DNA of 8,602 bases. Origin: Natrinema soli. GTDB taxonomy: Archaea > Halobacteriota > Halobacteria > Halobacteriales > Natrialbaceae. Positions 1 through 6,955 of this stretch are shown piece by piece. Every line of letters starts with the position of its first letter. The first letter of the stretch is position 1. A program made the position numbers and the translations under genes. The stretch lies in NCBI RefSeq assembly GCF_028618695.1, contig NZ_JAQIVI010000295.1, positions 1 through 8,602 of the forward strand, written 5' to 3'. The notes beneath the pieces are model-generated. The model was not told the origin of the DNA. It did not search any database and saw only the letters and a program-made list of their open reading frames with translations.

Positions 1-1617
1 GCCGCGGCGGCCGCGCGGCTGGCCGACCACGACATCGAGACGCTCGTCCTCGAGCGCGGGACCGAAGCGGGCTCGAAGAACGTCTCCGGCGGGCTGCTCT
101 ACGCCGAGGACTCGGCCCCCTATACGCTCGACGACCTCTTCGACGGCTTCCGCGAGGAAGCCGCCGAGCGGCCGGTCACGGACTACTACATCCACAACGT
201 GGCCGGAAACTCGGTCAAGACCTACGATCTGGCCGATCTCCACGAACACGATACCGACTGGTGTGACGCCGTCCTCCGCCGCGAGATGGACTCCTGGCTC
301 GAGCAGCGGGTCCACGAGAAGACGAGCGAGACCGGCGGCGGTGTCCTGACGAACGTGCGGGTGAACGGCCTGCTCGAGGAGAACGGCGAGATCGTCGGCG
401 TCACCTGCGACGAACTCGACCCGATTAGAGCCGATCTGATCGTCGCGGCCGACGGCGTCAACTCCGAACTCGCCCGCGAGGCGGGACTGATGGACTGGGA
501 AGAGCCCGACGAGTGGTTCCAGGGCGTCAAGGCCGTCGTCGATATGGATCCCGACGCGATCGACGACCGGTTCGATATCGGGCCGGACGAGGGCGCGGCC
601 CACCTGTTCTCGGGCGACCTCTTCGAGGACGTCCGCGGCGGCGGGTTCCTCTACACGAATGAGGACTCGCTCTCGATCGGGACCGTCTTCCACCTCGACA
701 GCCTCGTCGAGCGGGAGGCCGAACCTCACGAGCTGCTCGACGCCTTGTTGACCCACCCGCTGCTGGCGGGCTGGTTCAAAAACGAGTATCACGAGCGGGA
801 GTACGCGGCGAAGCTCGTCCCCGACTCGAAGAAGGTCGCCCACCGCGAGCCCTATCGCGATCGACTCGTGCTCGTCGGCGACGCCGCCGGCCAGATGCAG
901 GCCCAGGGACCGATCATCAAGGGCATGAACCACGCCGTCACGGCGGGGGCGCTCGCCGCCGAGGCATTCGCCGTCACCCGCGGCAACAGCGACCCGGACG
1001 CTGCGGGCCGCCGATACACGAAGATGCTCGAGGACTCGGGGACGATGGATAAGCTCCGCCCCCGGCAGTACGAGCTGAGCCGGACCGTCGGCGAAAACGA
1101 CACCGTTACCGCGGCGGTCGAACGGGTGCTGGACTCGCCGATCGGCTCGCTCGCGGTCGGCAATCCGGTCGCGGATCGCCTGCTGCAGCGGGCGTACAAC
1201 TCGCCGTTCCTCGTGTCGATGCTCCCCGATACGAAGACCGGCTACGTCTCCCTGCCGACGCTGATCGCCGAGGAGCACGGCAAGACGATCCACTGGGAGA
1301 ACGAGATCGACCCGCCGACCCTCGAGGAGCGCATCGGCGACCTGACCTACGATACCGACGTGGGCAATCCGCACATCGAACTCAACGACGAATCCGACGC
1401 GGCAAGCGGCGCTGCCGTCAGCGCCTGTCCGGTCAGCGCCGCGGACTTCGGCGGCGGCTGTTACCGCTCGGAGACGGTCAAAACGAACGGCAGCGAGGAG
1501 ACGCTGATTAGCCTCGACACGCAGCCCTGCGTCGAGTGTGGCACCTGTGCGATCGTCGCCGACACCGAGTGGGAACACCCCCGAGGCGGCAAGGGCGTCG
1601 ACTACCGCGAGGGGTAA
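1..1617 (+). CDS. fixC: FixC/ETF-quinone oxidoreductase with fused FixX-like ferredoxin domain (5' end missing)
   Basis: This flavoprotein is expected to take electrons from electron-transfer flavoprotein (EtfAB) and pass them to membrane quinone, coupling acyl-CoA and similar dehydrogenations to respiration. The frame is open from base 1, so the start and the N-terminal GxGxxG FAD loop lie outside the window; 538 residues are visible. The GTG at 199 is internal, because clear family sequence (a GLLYAEDSA-type stretch) precedes it. The second FAD motif, VLVGDAAGQMQAQGP, is at visible residues 290-304. The C-terminus has one Cys in SACPV (codon 1426) and a C-x2-C-x2-C set (codons 1528, 1537, 1546), followed by the WEHPRGGKGVDYREG ending typical of FixX. 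This is the 1+3 cysteine arrangement of the ETF-QO 4Fe-4S cluster, here in one polypeptide with FixC. An extra Cys lies in GGGCY. The etfA/etfB genes are probably upstream, off the edge (inference). Confidence 0.93.
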   Translation, partial: AAAAARLADHDIETLVLERGTEAGSKNVSGGLLYAEDSAPYTLDDLFDGFREEAAERPVTDYYIHNVAGNSVKTYDLADLHEHDTDWCDAVLRREMDSWLEQRVHEKTSETGGGVLTNVRVNGLLEENGEIVGVTCDELDPIRADLIVAADGVNSELAREAGLMDWEEPDEWFQGVKAVVDMDPDAIDDRFDIGPDEGAAHLFSGDLFEDVRGGGFLYTNEDSLSIGTVFHLDSLVEREAEPHELLDALLTHPLLAGWFKNEYHEREYAAKLVPDSKKVAHREPYRDRLVLVGDAAGQMQAQGPIIKGMNHAVTAGALAAEAFAVTRGNSDPDAAGRRYTKMLEDSGTMDKLRPRQYELSRTVGENDTVTAAVERVLDSPIGSLAVGNPVADRLLQRAYNSPFLVSMLPDTKTGYVSLPTLIAEEHGKTIHWENEIDPPTLEERIGDLTYDTDVGNPHIELNDESDAASGAAVSACPVSAADFGGGCYRSETVKTNGSEETLISLDTQPCVECGTCAIVADTEWEHPRGGKGVDYREG

Positions 1618-1618
1618 C

Positions 1619-2011
1619 GTGAGTCGGTACGGTCCCCGGATCGCCGCGCTCGCCCGCCGGGCCGAGCGCGAGCGGGCGGCGATCGAGTGCGAACACCGAT
1701 CGGTCGATGGGGACGGTAGTGGCGTCGACCCCGACGACGCCGACGCGTATCTCCGAGACGGTGCCGGGCAAGCCATCTGGCTCTACGTCGAAGCACGAAC
1801 CGGCGGCCGACTGGTGCCGTTTACCGAACCCGAACTCGAGGCGCTCGAGGACGCGATGAACCGCTGGCTCGAGTGTTACGCCTCCTGTCACGGTGTCGCC
1901 CTCGAGGCCGAGTTCACGGTCCGCGAGGCGGCGGAGCTACTGCTCGAGACACGGAACGTGATCGACACGGCGCAACTGTTGACGGGCGTGCCCGAGCGTC
2001 GCCGTGGCTGA
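1619..2011 (+). CDS. Conserved-looking small acidic protein of unknown function, coupled to fixC
   Basis: I do not recognise this 130-residue protein. I place the start at the GTG at 1619, one base after the fixC stop. GAGGGG at 1609-1614 is a plausible ribosome-binding site with 4-nt spacing. The in-frame upstream ATG at 1538 would overlap fixC deeply and adds a low-quality Ser/Pro/Thr stretch. The protein begins with a basic Arg/Ala-rich helix (RYGPRIAALARRAERERAA). An acidic Asp-rich loop follows, then a segment with WLYVEARTGGRLVPFT, a Leu/Glu-rich helix, and a C-x3-C pair in ECYASCHG near residues 85-91. The C-terminal helices (VREAAELLLETRNVIDTAQLL) look like a small helical domain. There is no signal peptide or membrane segment. 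Tight coupling to fixC suggests a role in assembly or regulation of the ETF:quinone electron path, but that is inference from position only. Confidence 0.75.
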   Translation: MSRYGPRIAALARRAERERAAIECEHRSVDGDGSGVDPDDADAYLRDGAGQAIWLYVEARTGGRLVPFTEPELEALEDAMNRWLECYASCHGVALEAEFTVREAAELLLETRNVIDTAQLLTGVPERRRG

Positions 2012-2154
2012 CGGGCAAGCGCGCTCGAACCTAGATCACGGTCAGAGTTAATTAGTTTCTGTCCTTCTCTCGATGATGATGTTCTGATACGGAAACCGGC
2101 GAGACACCGCCTCAAACCGACCCGTACTTGACTTCCACGCAGTAGACGGGTATC

Positions 2155-2165
2155 CGACTATTCCC
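2155..2165 (+). promoter_or_regulatory. Weak TATA-like element for the cupredoxin gene
   Basis: The 175-bp gap between the small protein and the cupredoxin gene contains CTATT at 2158-2162, centred about 27 nt before the ATG at 2187. That would suit a leaderless transcript. The match to a haloarchaeal TATA box is poor. A more AT-rich stretch at 2046-2055 (AGTTAATTAG) is an alternative that would give a leader of about 110 nt. No ribosome-binding site is seen before 2187. I see nothing else in the gap. Confidence 0.25.
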
Positions 2166-2186
2166 GTTGAGAGCAAAGTCACGGTG

Positions 2187-2798
2187 ATGGCACGAGACGA
2201 TCGGTTATCCAGACGAGGCATGCTCAAGCTAACAGGTGTCGCGACATCAACGGCGTTCGTCGCCGGCTGCGGCGGTGGTGGCGGCAACGGGAACGGCGGC
2301 AACGGCGGCAACGGCGGCAACGGCGGTGGCGGCGACGGTTACGAGATCGAACCAGACACGGAGATCGATTTCAGCGGCCAGACCAGCGAATGGCAAGGCC
2401 TCGCGCCGTCTTCGATCGAAGGGGAATCGAATCCGACGCTCATTCTCCAGTCCGGCGAGACGTATACGATCGGCTGGTCGGAGGGTGACGATCAGGCGCA
2501 CAACCTGGAGCTACGGGACAGTAACGGTGAGGTCATCGACGACTACACAACGGGCAGTCCGACCGCGGATCCGGCGGAGGTCGAGCCGTTCGAGTTCGAG
2601 GCGAGCGACGACATCGCCGTCTACCGCTGTGAGCCACATCCCCAGATGGAAGGCGAGATTCAGGTTCAAGACGGCGGCGGTGGCGGTGGTGGGAACGAGA
2701 CCGACGGGAACGAAACTGGCGGTAACGAAACCGGTGGCAATGAGACCGGCGGGAACGAAACAGGCGGCAACGAAACCGGCGGCAACCTGACCGGGTAG
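2187..2798 (+). CDS. Tat-exported lipoprotein with cupredoxin (halocyanin-like blue copper) domain
   Basis: This is probably a membrane-tethered extracellular one-electron carrier like halocyanin. Counting from the ATG at 2187 (203 residues; a GTG at 2184 is adjacent), the N-terminus has a twin-arginine motif, SRRGMLK at 8-14. A hydrophobic stretch and a lipobox, FVAGC, follow with the lipidated Cys at 28. Residues 29-51 are a Gly/Asn linker. The cupredoxin domain spans about 52-162. Its predicted copper ligands are His105 (DQAHNLEL), Cys148, His151 and Met154 in YRCEPHPQMEGEI. That is a C-x2-H-x2-M loop, as in short-loop blue copper proteins. The tail, 162-203, is Gly-rich and then seven N-x-T pentapeptide repeats. 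The gene stands alone and converges with phoU1, 43 bp between stops. Its redox partner is unknown; nearby fixC is not evidence of one. Confidence 0.85.
   Translation: MARDDRLSRRGMLKLTGVATSTAFVAGCGGGGGNGNGGNGGNGGNGGGGDGYEIEPDTEIDFSGQTSEWQGLAPSSIEGESNPTLILQSGETYTIGWSEGDDQAHNLELRDSNGEVIDDYTTGSPTADPAEVEPFEFEASDDIAVYRCEPHPQMEGEIQVQDGGGGGGGNETDGNETGGNETGGNETGGNETGGNETGGNLTG
2271..2333 (+). repeat. GGC/AAC-rich short repeat coding the N-terminal Gly-Asn linker
   Basis: Four tandem 9-bp copies of AACGGCGGC (2292-2300, 2301-2309, 2310-2318, and 2319-2327 with one change) are flanked by further GGC/GGT codons. They encode repeated Asn-Gly-Gly just after the lipidated Cys. Such linkers commonly hold the folded domain away from the membrane. 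The near-identical units suggest recent slippage, so the length may vary among strains. Confidence 0.8.
2691..2795 (+). repeat. Seven tandem 15-bp units coding N-E-T glycosylation sequons
   Basis: Seven 15-bp units of the form GGn-AAy-GAr-ACn-GGn run up to the stop codon. They encode Gly-Asn-Glu-Thr-Asp/Gly, and the last unit reads Asn-Leu-Thr. Every unit holds an N-x-T sequon, the acceptor for archaeal AglB-type oligosaccharyltransferase. Silent third-position differences between units show that the peptide is kept while the DNA drifts. Confidence 0.88.
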
Positions 2799-2841
2799 AT
2801 ACGGCCACCGCGAAAATACGTTCTCGTGTCGGATCGTCCGA

Positions 2842-3513
2842 TTAGTAGATGAGTTCGTCGTCGTTTTCGACCATGTAGAGCGTCCGCGCGGCGATATTGA
2901 CCGTGTGGTCGCCGACGCGCTCGAGGTCGCGAATCGTCAACAGGAGCCGCGACACGTCCTGTAGCAACTGCTCGACCTCGTTCGGCGAATCGAGTTCGCG
3001 CTCGATGAGGTCGCGGACGACGATCTCGCTGGCCCGTTCGGCGAACTGATCGAGTTCGTCGTCACGGGCCGCGAGTTCTCGACAGGTTTCGGTATCCTCG
3101 GTATCGTAGGCGAGCATCGCGTCCTCGAGCATGTCGAGGGTCAGATCGCCCATCTCCTGAACGTCGACGTCGGGGAACAGGTCCTGTTCGGCGTCGAACG
3201 TGTACTCTCCGAGGTTCGTCGCGAGATCGGCGATCCGCTCGAGATCGGTGATGATCTTGAACGAGGCGGCGATAAAGCGCAGGTCGCTCGCCACCGGCTG
3301 CTGCAGCGCGAGCAGGTCGATACAGTCCTGCTCGAGATCGAGATACATTCGGTTGATCTCGCCGTCACCCTCGATCACTTCGCGGGCGAGGTCTTCGTCT
3401 TTCTGCTCGAGGGCGTCGAGCCCCATGCGAAGGCGTTCCATGACGACTTCGCTCATGTAGAGAACGTCCTCACGGAGCTCCGTGAGTTTCTCCTGGTAGG
3501 ATTGTCTGGCCAT
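2842..3513 (-). CDS. phoU: PhoU-family phosphate regulator (first paralog)
   Basis: PhoU proteins are cytoplasmic helical-bundle dimers that bind metal clusters and connect the Pst transporter to phosphate signalling or flux control. The 223-residue product has the normal family length and two repeated three-helix halves. Half one carries FKIITDLERIADLATNLGEY near 85-104. Half two carries TIRDLERVGDHTVNIAARTLY near 193-213. Both show the D-L-E-R-(I/V)-(A/G)-D metal-binding signature. I chose the ATG at 3513 (MARQSYQEKL). An upstream in-frame start at 3561 would add 16 unrelated residues and overlap the promoter, whereas a TTTATC box is spaced for a leaderless transcript from 3513. It lies downstream of pstB and the DUF457 gene in the same direction. 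Haloarchaea often hold several phoU copies, so its target may be this or another transporter. Confidence 0.93.
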   Translation of the reverse strand: MARQSYQEKLTELREDVLYMSEVVMERLRMGLDALEQKDEDLAREVIEGDGEINRMYLDLEQDCIDLLALQQPVASDLRFIAASFKIITDLERIADLATNLGEYTFDAEQDLFPDVDVQEMGDLTLDMLEDAMLAYDTEDTETCRELAARDDELDQFAERASEIVVRDLIERELDSPNEVEQLLQDVSRLLLTIRDLERVGDHTVNIAARTLYMVENDDELIY

Positions 3514-3537
3514 GTCTGTGAAAGCTCGCTCGTCCCT

Positions 3538-3544
3538 GATAAAG
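3538..3544 (-). promoter_or_regulatory. TATA box for phoU1 (leaderless spacing)
   Basis: On the minus strand the sequence reads CTTTATC, centred at 3541, 28 nt before the ATG at 3513. That is the usual archaeal TATA-to-start distance, so the transcript would begin at or next to the ATG. No ribosome-binding site precedes the ATG, which agrees. The rest of the 194-bp gap up to 3707 shows nothing else I can name. Confidence 0.5.
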
Positions 3545-3707
3545 ACTGCGTGCGAACGCATCGCGTCGCCGGCTACGGTGTGAGCAGCCCCTTCGGAGAC
3601 GCCGTCCTCGAGCTCGGCGATCCCGAGGGTGTCCTCGACTCGAGACGCACGCTCGTGGGGAAGCCACGACGGCCGAGCCGGAGCGATTTCGGCCGGCGTC
3701 GAGGAAA

Positions 3708-4199
3708 CTACGGGGATCGCTCGGGTGTCGTTTCAGGGGCACGCGAGACGGCCTGCTGGCCGAGATCGTATTTCATGCCGAGCAAGCCGCCGAGGAGCAC
3801 GGTTACGGCGATGATCGATATCAGCATATTCAGTAGCAGCCAATCGGCGGAAACCCCGTACAGCGTGGGGTCGAACGGGGCGAACGGACGGACGCCGCCG
3901 CTCAGGAAATCGAGGAGGACGTGCGAGCCGAACCCGACGGCGGCGGCCCGCCAGGGGCCGAACGCGGCGAGGAGGACGGTTAGAGCGATCCCGGCCAGCA
4001 GCGAGTGTGTCAATCCCCGATGCATCCACAGCGTCCCCTCGACGTAGCCGAGTTCGACCAGCGGCCGAAAGACGAACGTATCGATATCGGGGATGGCCGC
4101 CGCGAGCGCCGCGACGAGGTACGGTTCCGGCCGTCCGGATCGAAAGAGCAACACGACGAGTGCCAGACTGATCAAAATGTGGACCCCGTTTGCTACCAT
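3708..4199 (-). CDS. DUF457/YdjM-family membrane-bound putative metal-dependent hydrolase
   Basis: The 163-residue product is an integral membrane protein of the YdjM/DUF457 type (PF04307 from memory), usually annotated as a metal-dependent hydrolase; its substrate is unknown. The conserved polar residues expected to bind metal are His7 (NGVHI), PDID at 37-40, HRGLTHS at 60-66, and GSHVLLDFLSGG at 91-102 with His93 and Asp97. Hydrophobic helices are visible near 5-19, 27-36, 66-80, 86-99 and 121-141. The tail is short and polar. Starts at TTG 4223 and ATG 4214 are also in frame. I prefer ATG 4199, because the family's first helix His lies close to the N-terminus and a TATA box is about 31 nt upstream. 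The gene sits between pstB and phoU1 on the same strand. That may mean a phosphate-related role, but its own promoter weakens the link. Confidence 0.82.
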   Translation of the reverse strand: MVANGVHILISLALVVLLFRSGRPEPYLVAALAAAIPDIDTFVFRPLVELGYVEGTLWMHRGLTHSLLAGIALTVLLAAFGPWRAAAVGFGSHVLLDFLSGGVRPFAPFDPTLYGVSADWLLLNMLISIIAVTVLLGGLLGMKYDLGQQAVSRAPETTPERSP

Positions 4200-4225
4200 G
4201 TGGATTGGTACCATGGCACGCAAAC

Positions 4226-4233
4226 GGATAAAC
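4226..4233 (-). promoter_or_regulatory. TATA box for the DUF457 membrane protein gene
   Basis: The minus strand reads GTTTATCC, centred near 4230, about 31 nt before the ATG at 4199. This would give a transcript with almost no leader. It is the same TTTATC core seen before phoU1. The upstream edge abuts the palindrome at 4233-4249. No ribosome-binding site is visible. Confidence 0.45.
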
Positions 4234-4249
4234 GGTACTGTCAGTACCG
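4233..4249. promoter_or_regulatory. Perfect 17-bp palindrome, candidate operator or pstB terminator stem
   Basis: CGGTACTG-T-CAGTACCG is a perfect inverted repeat with 8-bp arms and one central base. It lies in the 70-bp gap between the pstB stop (4270) and the DUF457 start (4199), directly upstream of that gene's TATA box. This is where the TFB-recognition element would lie, so a bound repressor could block initiation. Read as RNA from pstB it would form a 7-bp stem with a 3-nt loop followed by UUUAU, so a termination or 3'-end role is an alternative. Confidence 0.5.
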
Positions 4250-4269
4250 GACAGTGATCAGCGGGAGGA

Positions 4270-5139
4270 CTATCCGAATTTGCCGGTGATGTAGTCCTCG
4301 ACGCGCTCGTGTTCGGGATTCTCGAATATCTTGTCGGTGTTATCGAACTCGACGAGTTCGCCGCCGGTCAGGAAGACCGCCGTCTTATCCGAGATGCGAG
4401 CCGCCTGCTGCATGTTGTGCGTGACGATGATGACCGTGTACTCCTCGGCGAGATCCTCGATCAAGTCCTCGATCTTCGAGGTCGCGACCGGGTCCAGCGC
4501 CGAGGCCGGTTCGTCCATCAGTATCACGTCCGGATCGGGCGCGATCGCTCGAGCGATGCACAGCCGCTGTTGCTGGCCGCCCGAGAGTTCCAGGCCGCTC
4601 GAGTCGAGTTGCCCCTCGACTTCCTCGAGTAACGCCGCTCGCTCGAGGGCGGTCCGGACCTTCTCGTCGACGTCGTCGTCTTTCCCCTGGACTTTCAGTC
4701 CGTACGCGACGTTGTCGCGAATGCTCTTCGGGAAGGGGTTCGGCGACTGGAAGACCATGCCAATCTTTCGGCGCAGGGCGACCGGATCGACGTCCTCGTC
4801 GTAGACGTTCTTGCCGTCGAACAGCAGTTCGCCGTCGACGCGGGCGCTGTCGACGAGGTCGTTCATTCGATTGATACACCGGAGGAACGTCGATTTCCCA
4901 CAGCCCGACGGGCCGATGATGGCCGTGACTTGCTTTTCGGGAATTTCGATGTCGACGTCGTCGAGCGCCTGTTCTTCGCCGTAGTAGACGCTCAGATCTC
5001 GCGCCTCGAGGATCGTTCGATCCGTCGTCGTTTCCCCCTCGGCGTCGCCGCGGTCGGCGAGGCTGTCGGTTCCCGGCGTCGGCGCTGGTTGATCGGTGGT
5101 CGATTCCGTTTCCGAGGAAGTCATCTGTTCGTTAGTCAT
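4270..5139 (-). CDS. pstB: Phosphate ABC transporter ATP-binding protein PstB
   Basis: This is the cytoplasmic ATPase that drives phosphate import through PstCA. All ABC motifs are intact in the 289-residue product: Walker [10 protein letters not shown] at 76-84, Q-loop Gln131 in [10 protein letters not shown], signature LSGGQQQR at 185-192, Walker B VILMDEP at 205-211, and the switch His241 in [15 protein letters not shown] after Walker A and the SPNPFP segment are typical of PstB rather than other ABC ATPases. The end, EDYITGKFG, is also PstB-like. The first 40 or so residues are an acidic, Ser/Thr/Pro-rich extension without fold signals; the core begins near [12 protein letters not shown]. 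The start is 2 nt after the pstA stop, with no Shine-Dalgarno-like sequence, so translation is probably coupled to pstA. An ATG six codons on (MTSSE) is an alternative start. Confidence 0.97.
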   Translation of the reverse strand: MTNEQMTSSETESTTDQPAPTPGTDSLADRGDAEGETTTDRTILEARDLSVYYGEEQALDDVDIEIPEKQVTAIIGPSGCGKSTFLRCINRMNDLVDSARVDGELLFDGKNVYDEDVDPVALRRKIGMVFQSPNPFPKSIRDNVAYGLKVQGKDDDVDEKVRTALERAALLEEVEGQLDSSGLELSGGQQQRLCIARAIAPDPDVILMDEPASALDPVATSKIEDLIEDLAEEYTVIIVTHNMQQAARISDKTAVFLTGGELVEFDNTDKIFENPEHERVEDYITGKFG

Positions 5140-5141
5140 TG

Positions 5142-6032
5142 TCAGGTGCGCTGTTGATAGCGGTTCCGAATGATGATCGCGATCGAGTTGATCGTGAGCA
5201 GGACGACGAGCAGCGTGACGACGCCGGCGGCGACGACGCCGTACTGGAACTCCGTCTGCGGGTAGGACGCCCAGTTGTAGATCTGCAGGGGCATGGCGCT
5301 GACCTTGCTAAAGAGGCTGTTGGGCATCCCGAAGACGGTCGTCGGCGCGGCGATCATGATCAGCGGTGCCGTCTCGCCGATGGCGCGCCCGAGCGCGAGG
5401 ATGGTTCCGGTCATGATACCGGGCATCGCTCGCGGCAGGACGACGTTCCGAATCGTCTGCCACTTCGTCGCGCCCATCCCGTAGGAGGCCTGTCGCTGGG
5501 TGTCCGGCACCGCCCTGATCGCCTCCTGAGACGAGATGATGACGATCGGGAGGATCAGCAGGCCGACGGTGAACGCCGCCGCCAGCACCGTCCCGTACCC
5601 GAATCCGAGGATCCCGACGAACAGTCCCAGTCCCAACAGGCCGTAGACGACCGAGGGGACGCCCGCCAGGTTCGCGATGTTGAGCTGGATGAATCGCGTG
5701 AGGTAGCCGTCGTCGGCGTACTCCTCGAGGTAGACAGCAGCCCCGACGCCGACCGGGAACGTGAGCAGCGCGATCAACAGCATGATCGCGATGGAGCCGA
5801 TCAGGGCGGGGAGGAACCCGGCCTCGTTCGGATTCGGATGCGGCGGACTCGTGAGGAAACCCCAGTCGAGCCAGCCGACGGCGTCGACGGCGACGTTCGC
5901 CAGTAGGGCCGCGAGCGAGACGATTCCGACGAGGGTCGCCGCCAGCGCGAGCAGGCGGAACGCGACGTCTTTCGTCCGGCTGACCTGCCCGAAGCCGGAG
6001 TCGGCGGGCGCGTCACGCGTGTCGGCCGCCAT
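5142..6032 (-). CDS. pstA: Phosphate ABC transporter permease PstA
   Basis: This is one of the two membrane subunits of the phosphate importer. The 296-residue product has a short polar N-terminus and about six hydrophobic helices (near 25-50, 74-100, 125-145, 148-168, 205-230 and 263-290). The EAA loop that docks on PstB lies at about 170-206 ([25 protein letters not shown], then LPRAMPGI). [15 protein letters not shown] is characteristic of PstA, where PstC has an ETM version. [12 protein letters not shown] is the matching family motif in the middle. The ATG at 6032 shares its A with the pstC TAA stop and has a strong ribosome-binding site 8 nt upstream. The sequence shows no truncation or missing motif. 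Confidence 0.97.
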   Translation of the reverse strand: MAADTRDAPADSGFGQVSRTKDVAFRLLALAATLVGIVSLAALLANVAVDAVGWLDWGFLTSPPHPNPNEAGFLPALIGSIAIMLLIALLTFPVGVGAAVYLEEYADDGYLTRFIQLNIANLAGVPSVVYGLLGLGLFVGILGFGYGTVLAAAFTVGLLILPIVIISSQEAIRAVPDTQRQASYGMGATKWQTIRNVVLPRAMPGIMTGTILALGRAIGETAPLIMIAAPTTVFGMPNSLFSKVSAMPLQIYNWASYPQTEFQYGVVAAGVVTLLVVLLTINSIAIIIRNRYQQRT

Positions 6033-6955
6033 TAGCGATACACCTCCCGATAGCGCGAGGCGACGAGTTCACTGATGAGGTTCATGACGAAGGTGATGAC
6101 GAACAGCGTCAGTCCGACCGCGAAGAGGCTCTTGTACGCTTCGCCCTGGCCGACGATGTCGCCCGTCCCGATCTGGACCATCGCGGCGGTCATTGTCTGG
6201 ATCGAGTTGAGGAACAGTCCCGCCGGATCGGTCACGTCGGCCATCCGGGGGGTCTGTCCCGCGGCGATGGCGACGATCATCGTCTCGCCGATCGCGCGCG
6301 ACAGGGCGAGAATGAACGACGAGAAGATCCCCGAGAGCGCGGCCGGCACGACCACCGACGTCGAGACGGTGAACTTCGTCGCGCCGAGGCCGTAACTGGC
6401 CTGCCGAAGTGAATCGGGGACCGCGCTCATCGCGTCCTCGCTGATCGAGGAGACCATCGGGATGATCATGATCCCGACCATGATCGACGCCGACAGCGTG
6501 TTGAACGTCGAGAGCGGCAAGAACGTATCGAGTGCCGGCGTGACGTAGACGAGCGCGAAGTAGCCGTAGACGACCGTCGGGACGCCCGCCAGCACCTCGA
6601 GTGCGGGCTTGAGGTAGGCTCGTCGGCGCTCGGAGGCGTATTCGCTGAGATAGATCGCGGTCAGCAGACCGATGGGGAGGGCGACCGCCGCCGCGCCGAC
6701 GGTGACCGCCAGCGTGCCCGAGATCAGCGGCAGGACGCCGAACGAAGTCGGCTCGTTCGTCGGGCTCCACCGCGTGCCCGTGAGGAACTCGACGGGCGAG
6801 ACCTGCGCGAAGAAATCGACCGCGTCGACGAGCAGCGTCAGGATGATCGCGACGGTCGTCAGGATCGACAGGAGAGCACAGAGCATGAAGAGATAGCGAA
6901 ACGCCGTGCCCCGCGCCGTGCGGATCCCGTCGTGAGAGAAGTCCGGCTGGCTCAT
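6032..6955 (-). CDS. pstC: Phosphate ABC transporter permease PstC
   Basis: This is the partner membrane subunit of PstA. The 307-residue product has an N-terminal cytoplasmic segment, then hydrophobic helices near 20-46, 73-102, 122-140, 153-170, 208-232 and 276-296. A periplasm-side loop follows the first helix and contains [25 protein letters not shown], a PstC hallmark. The EAA loop spans about 173-208 ([23 protein letters not shown], then VVPAALSGI). It is followed by [17 protein letters not shown], which separates PstC from PstA. The ATG at 6955 overlaps the pstS stop in an ATGA arrangement, with GGAGGTG five nt upstream inside the pstS coding end. Confidence 0.97.
   Translation of the reverse strand: MSQPDFSHDGIRTARGTAFRYLFMLCALLSILTTVAIILTLLVDAVDFFAQVSPVEFLTGTRWSPTNEPTSFGVLPLISGTLAVTVGAAAVALPIGLLTAIYLSEYASERRRAYLKPALEVLAGVPTVVYGYFALVYVTPALDTFLPLSTFNTLSASIMVGIMIIPMVSSISEDAMSAVPDSLRQASYGLGATKFTVSTSVVVPAALSGIFSSFILALSRAIGETMIVAIAAGQTPRMADVTDPAGLFLNSIQTMTAAMVQIGTGDIVGQGEAYKSLFAVGLTLFVITFVMNLISELVASRYREVYR
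6041..6048 (-). promoter_or_regulatory. Strong ribosome-binding site for pstA
   Basis: The minus strand reads GGGAGGTG inside the last codons of pstC, 8 nt before the pstA ATG at 6032. It matches the haloarchaeal anti-SD well and fixes the pstA start. Together with the pstC site it shows that internal operon genes use Shine-Dalgarno initiation while pstB lacks one. Confidence 0.75.

Noticed and set aside
199..201. GTG as the start of fixC
   Set aside because: The frame is open to base 1 and codes clear FixC-family sequence before this codon, so the gene is truncated by the window and this GTG is internal.
2271..2795. Repeats near the cupredoxin gene as a CRISPR or mobile-element remnant
   Set aside because: Units of 9 and 15 bp are contiguous, in frame and coding, with no spacers; they are protein linkers.
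2799..2841. Bidirectional terminator between the cupredoxin gene and phoU1
   Set aside because: Only an imperfect short inverted repeat (CGCGAAAA with GTTCTCGTG) is present, without a convincing T-run, so it is not listed as a feature.
3514..3561. Longer phoU1 N-terminus starting at 3561
   Set aside because: The extra 16 residues do not look like PhoU, and the stretch contains a TATA box correctly spaced for the start at 3513.
3502..4047. Plus-strand frame opposite the DUF457 gene and phoU1 promoter
   Set aside because: No recognisable domain; Arg/Ser/Pro-rich composition fits a shadow of the opposite-strand gene.
5139..5906. Plus-strand open frame of 255 codons opposite pstA
   Set aside because: Asp/Arg/Gln-rich composition is the usual antisense shadow in GC-rich DNA; pstA on the other strand has full family motifs.
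6069..6770. Second long minus-strand frame within pstC
   Set aside because: It is Arg/Asp/Gly-rich with no motif and shares the strand with an intact PstC in another frame.
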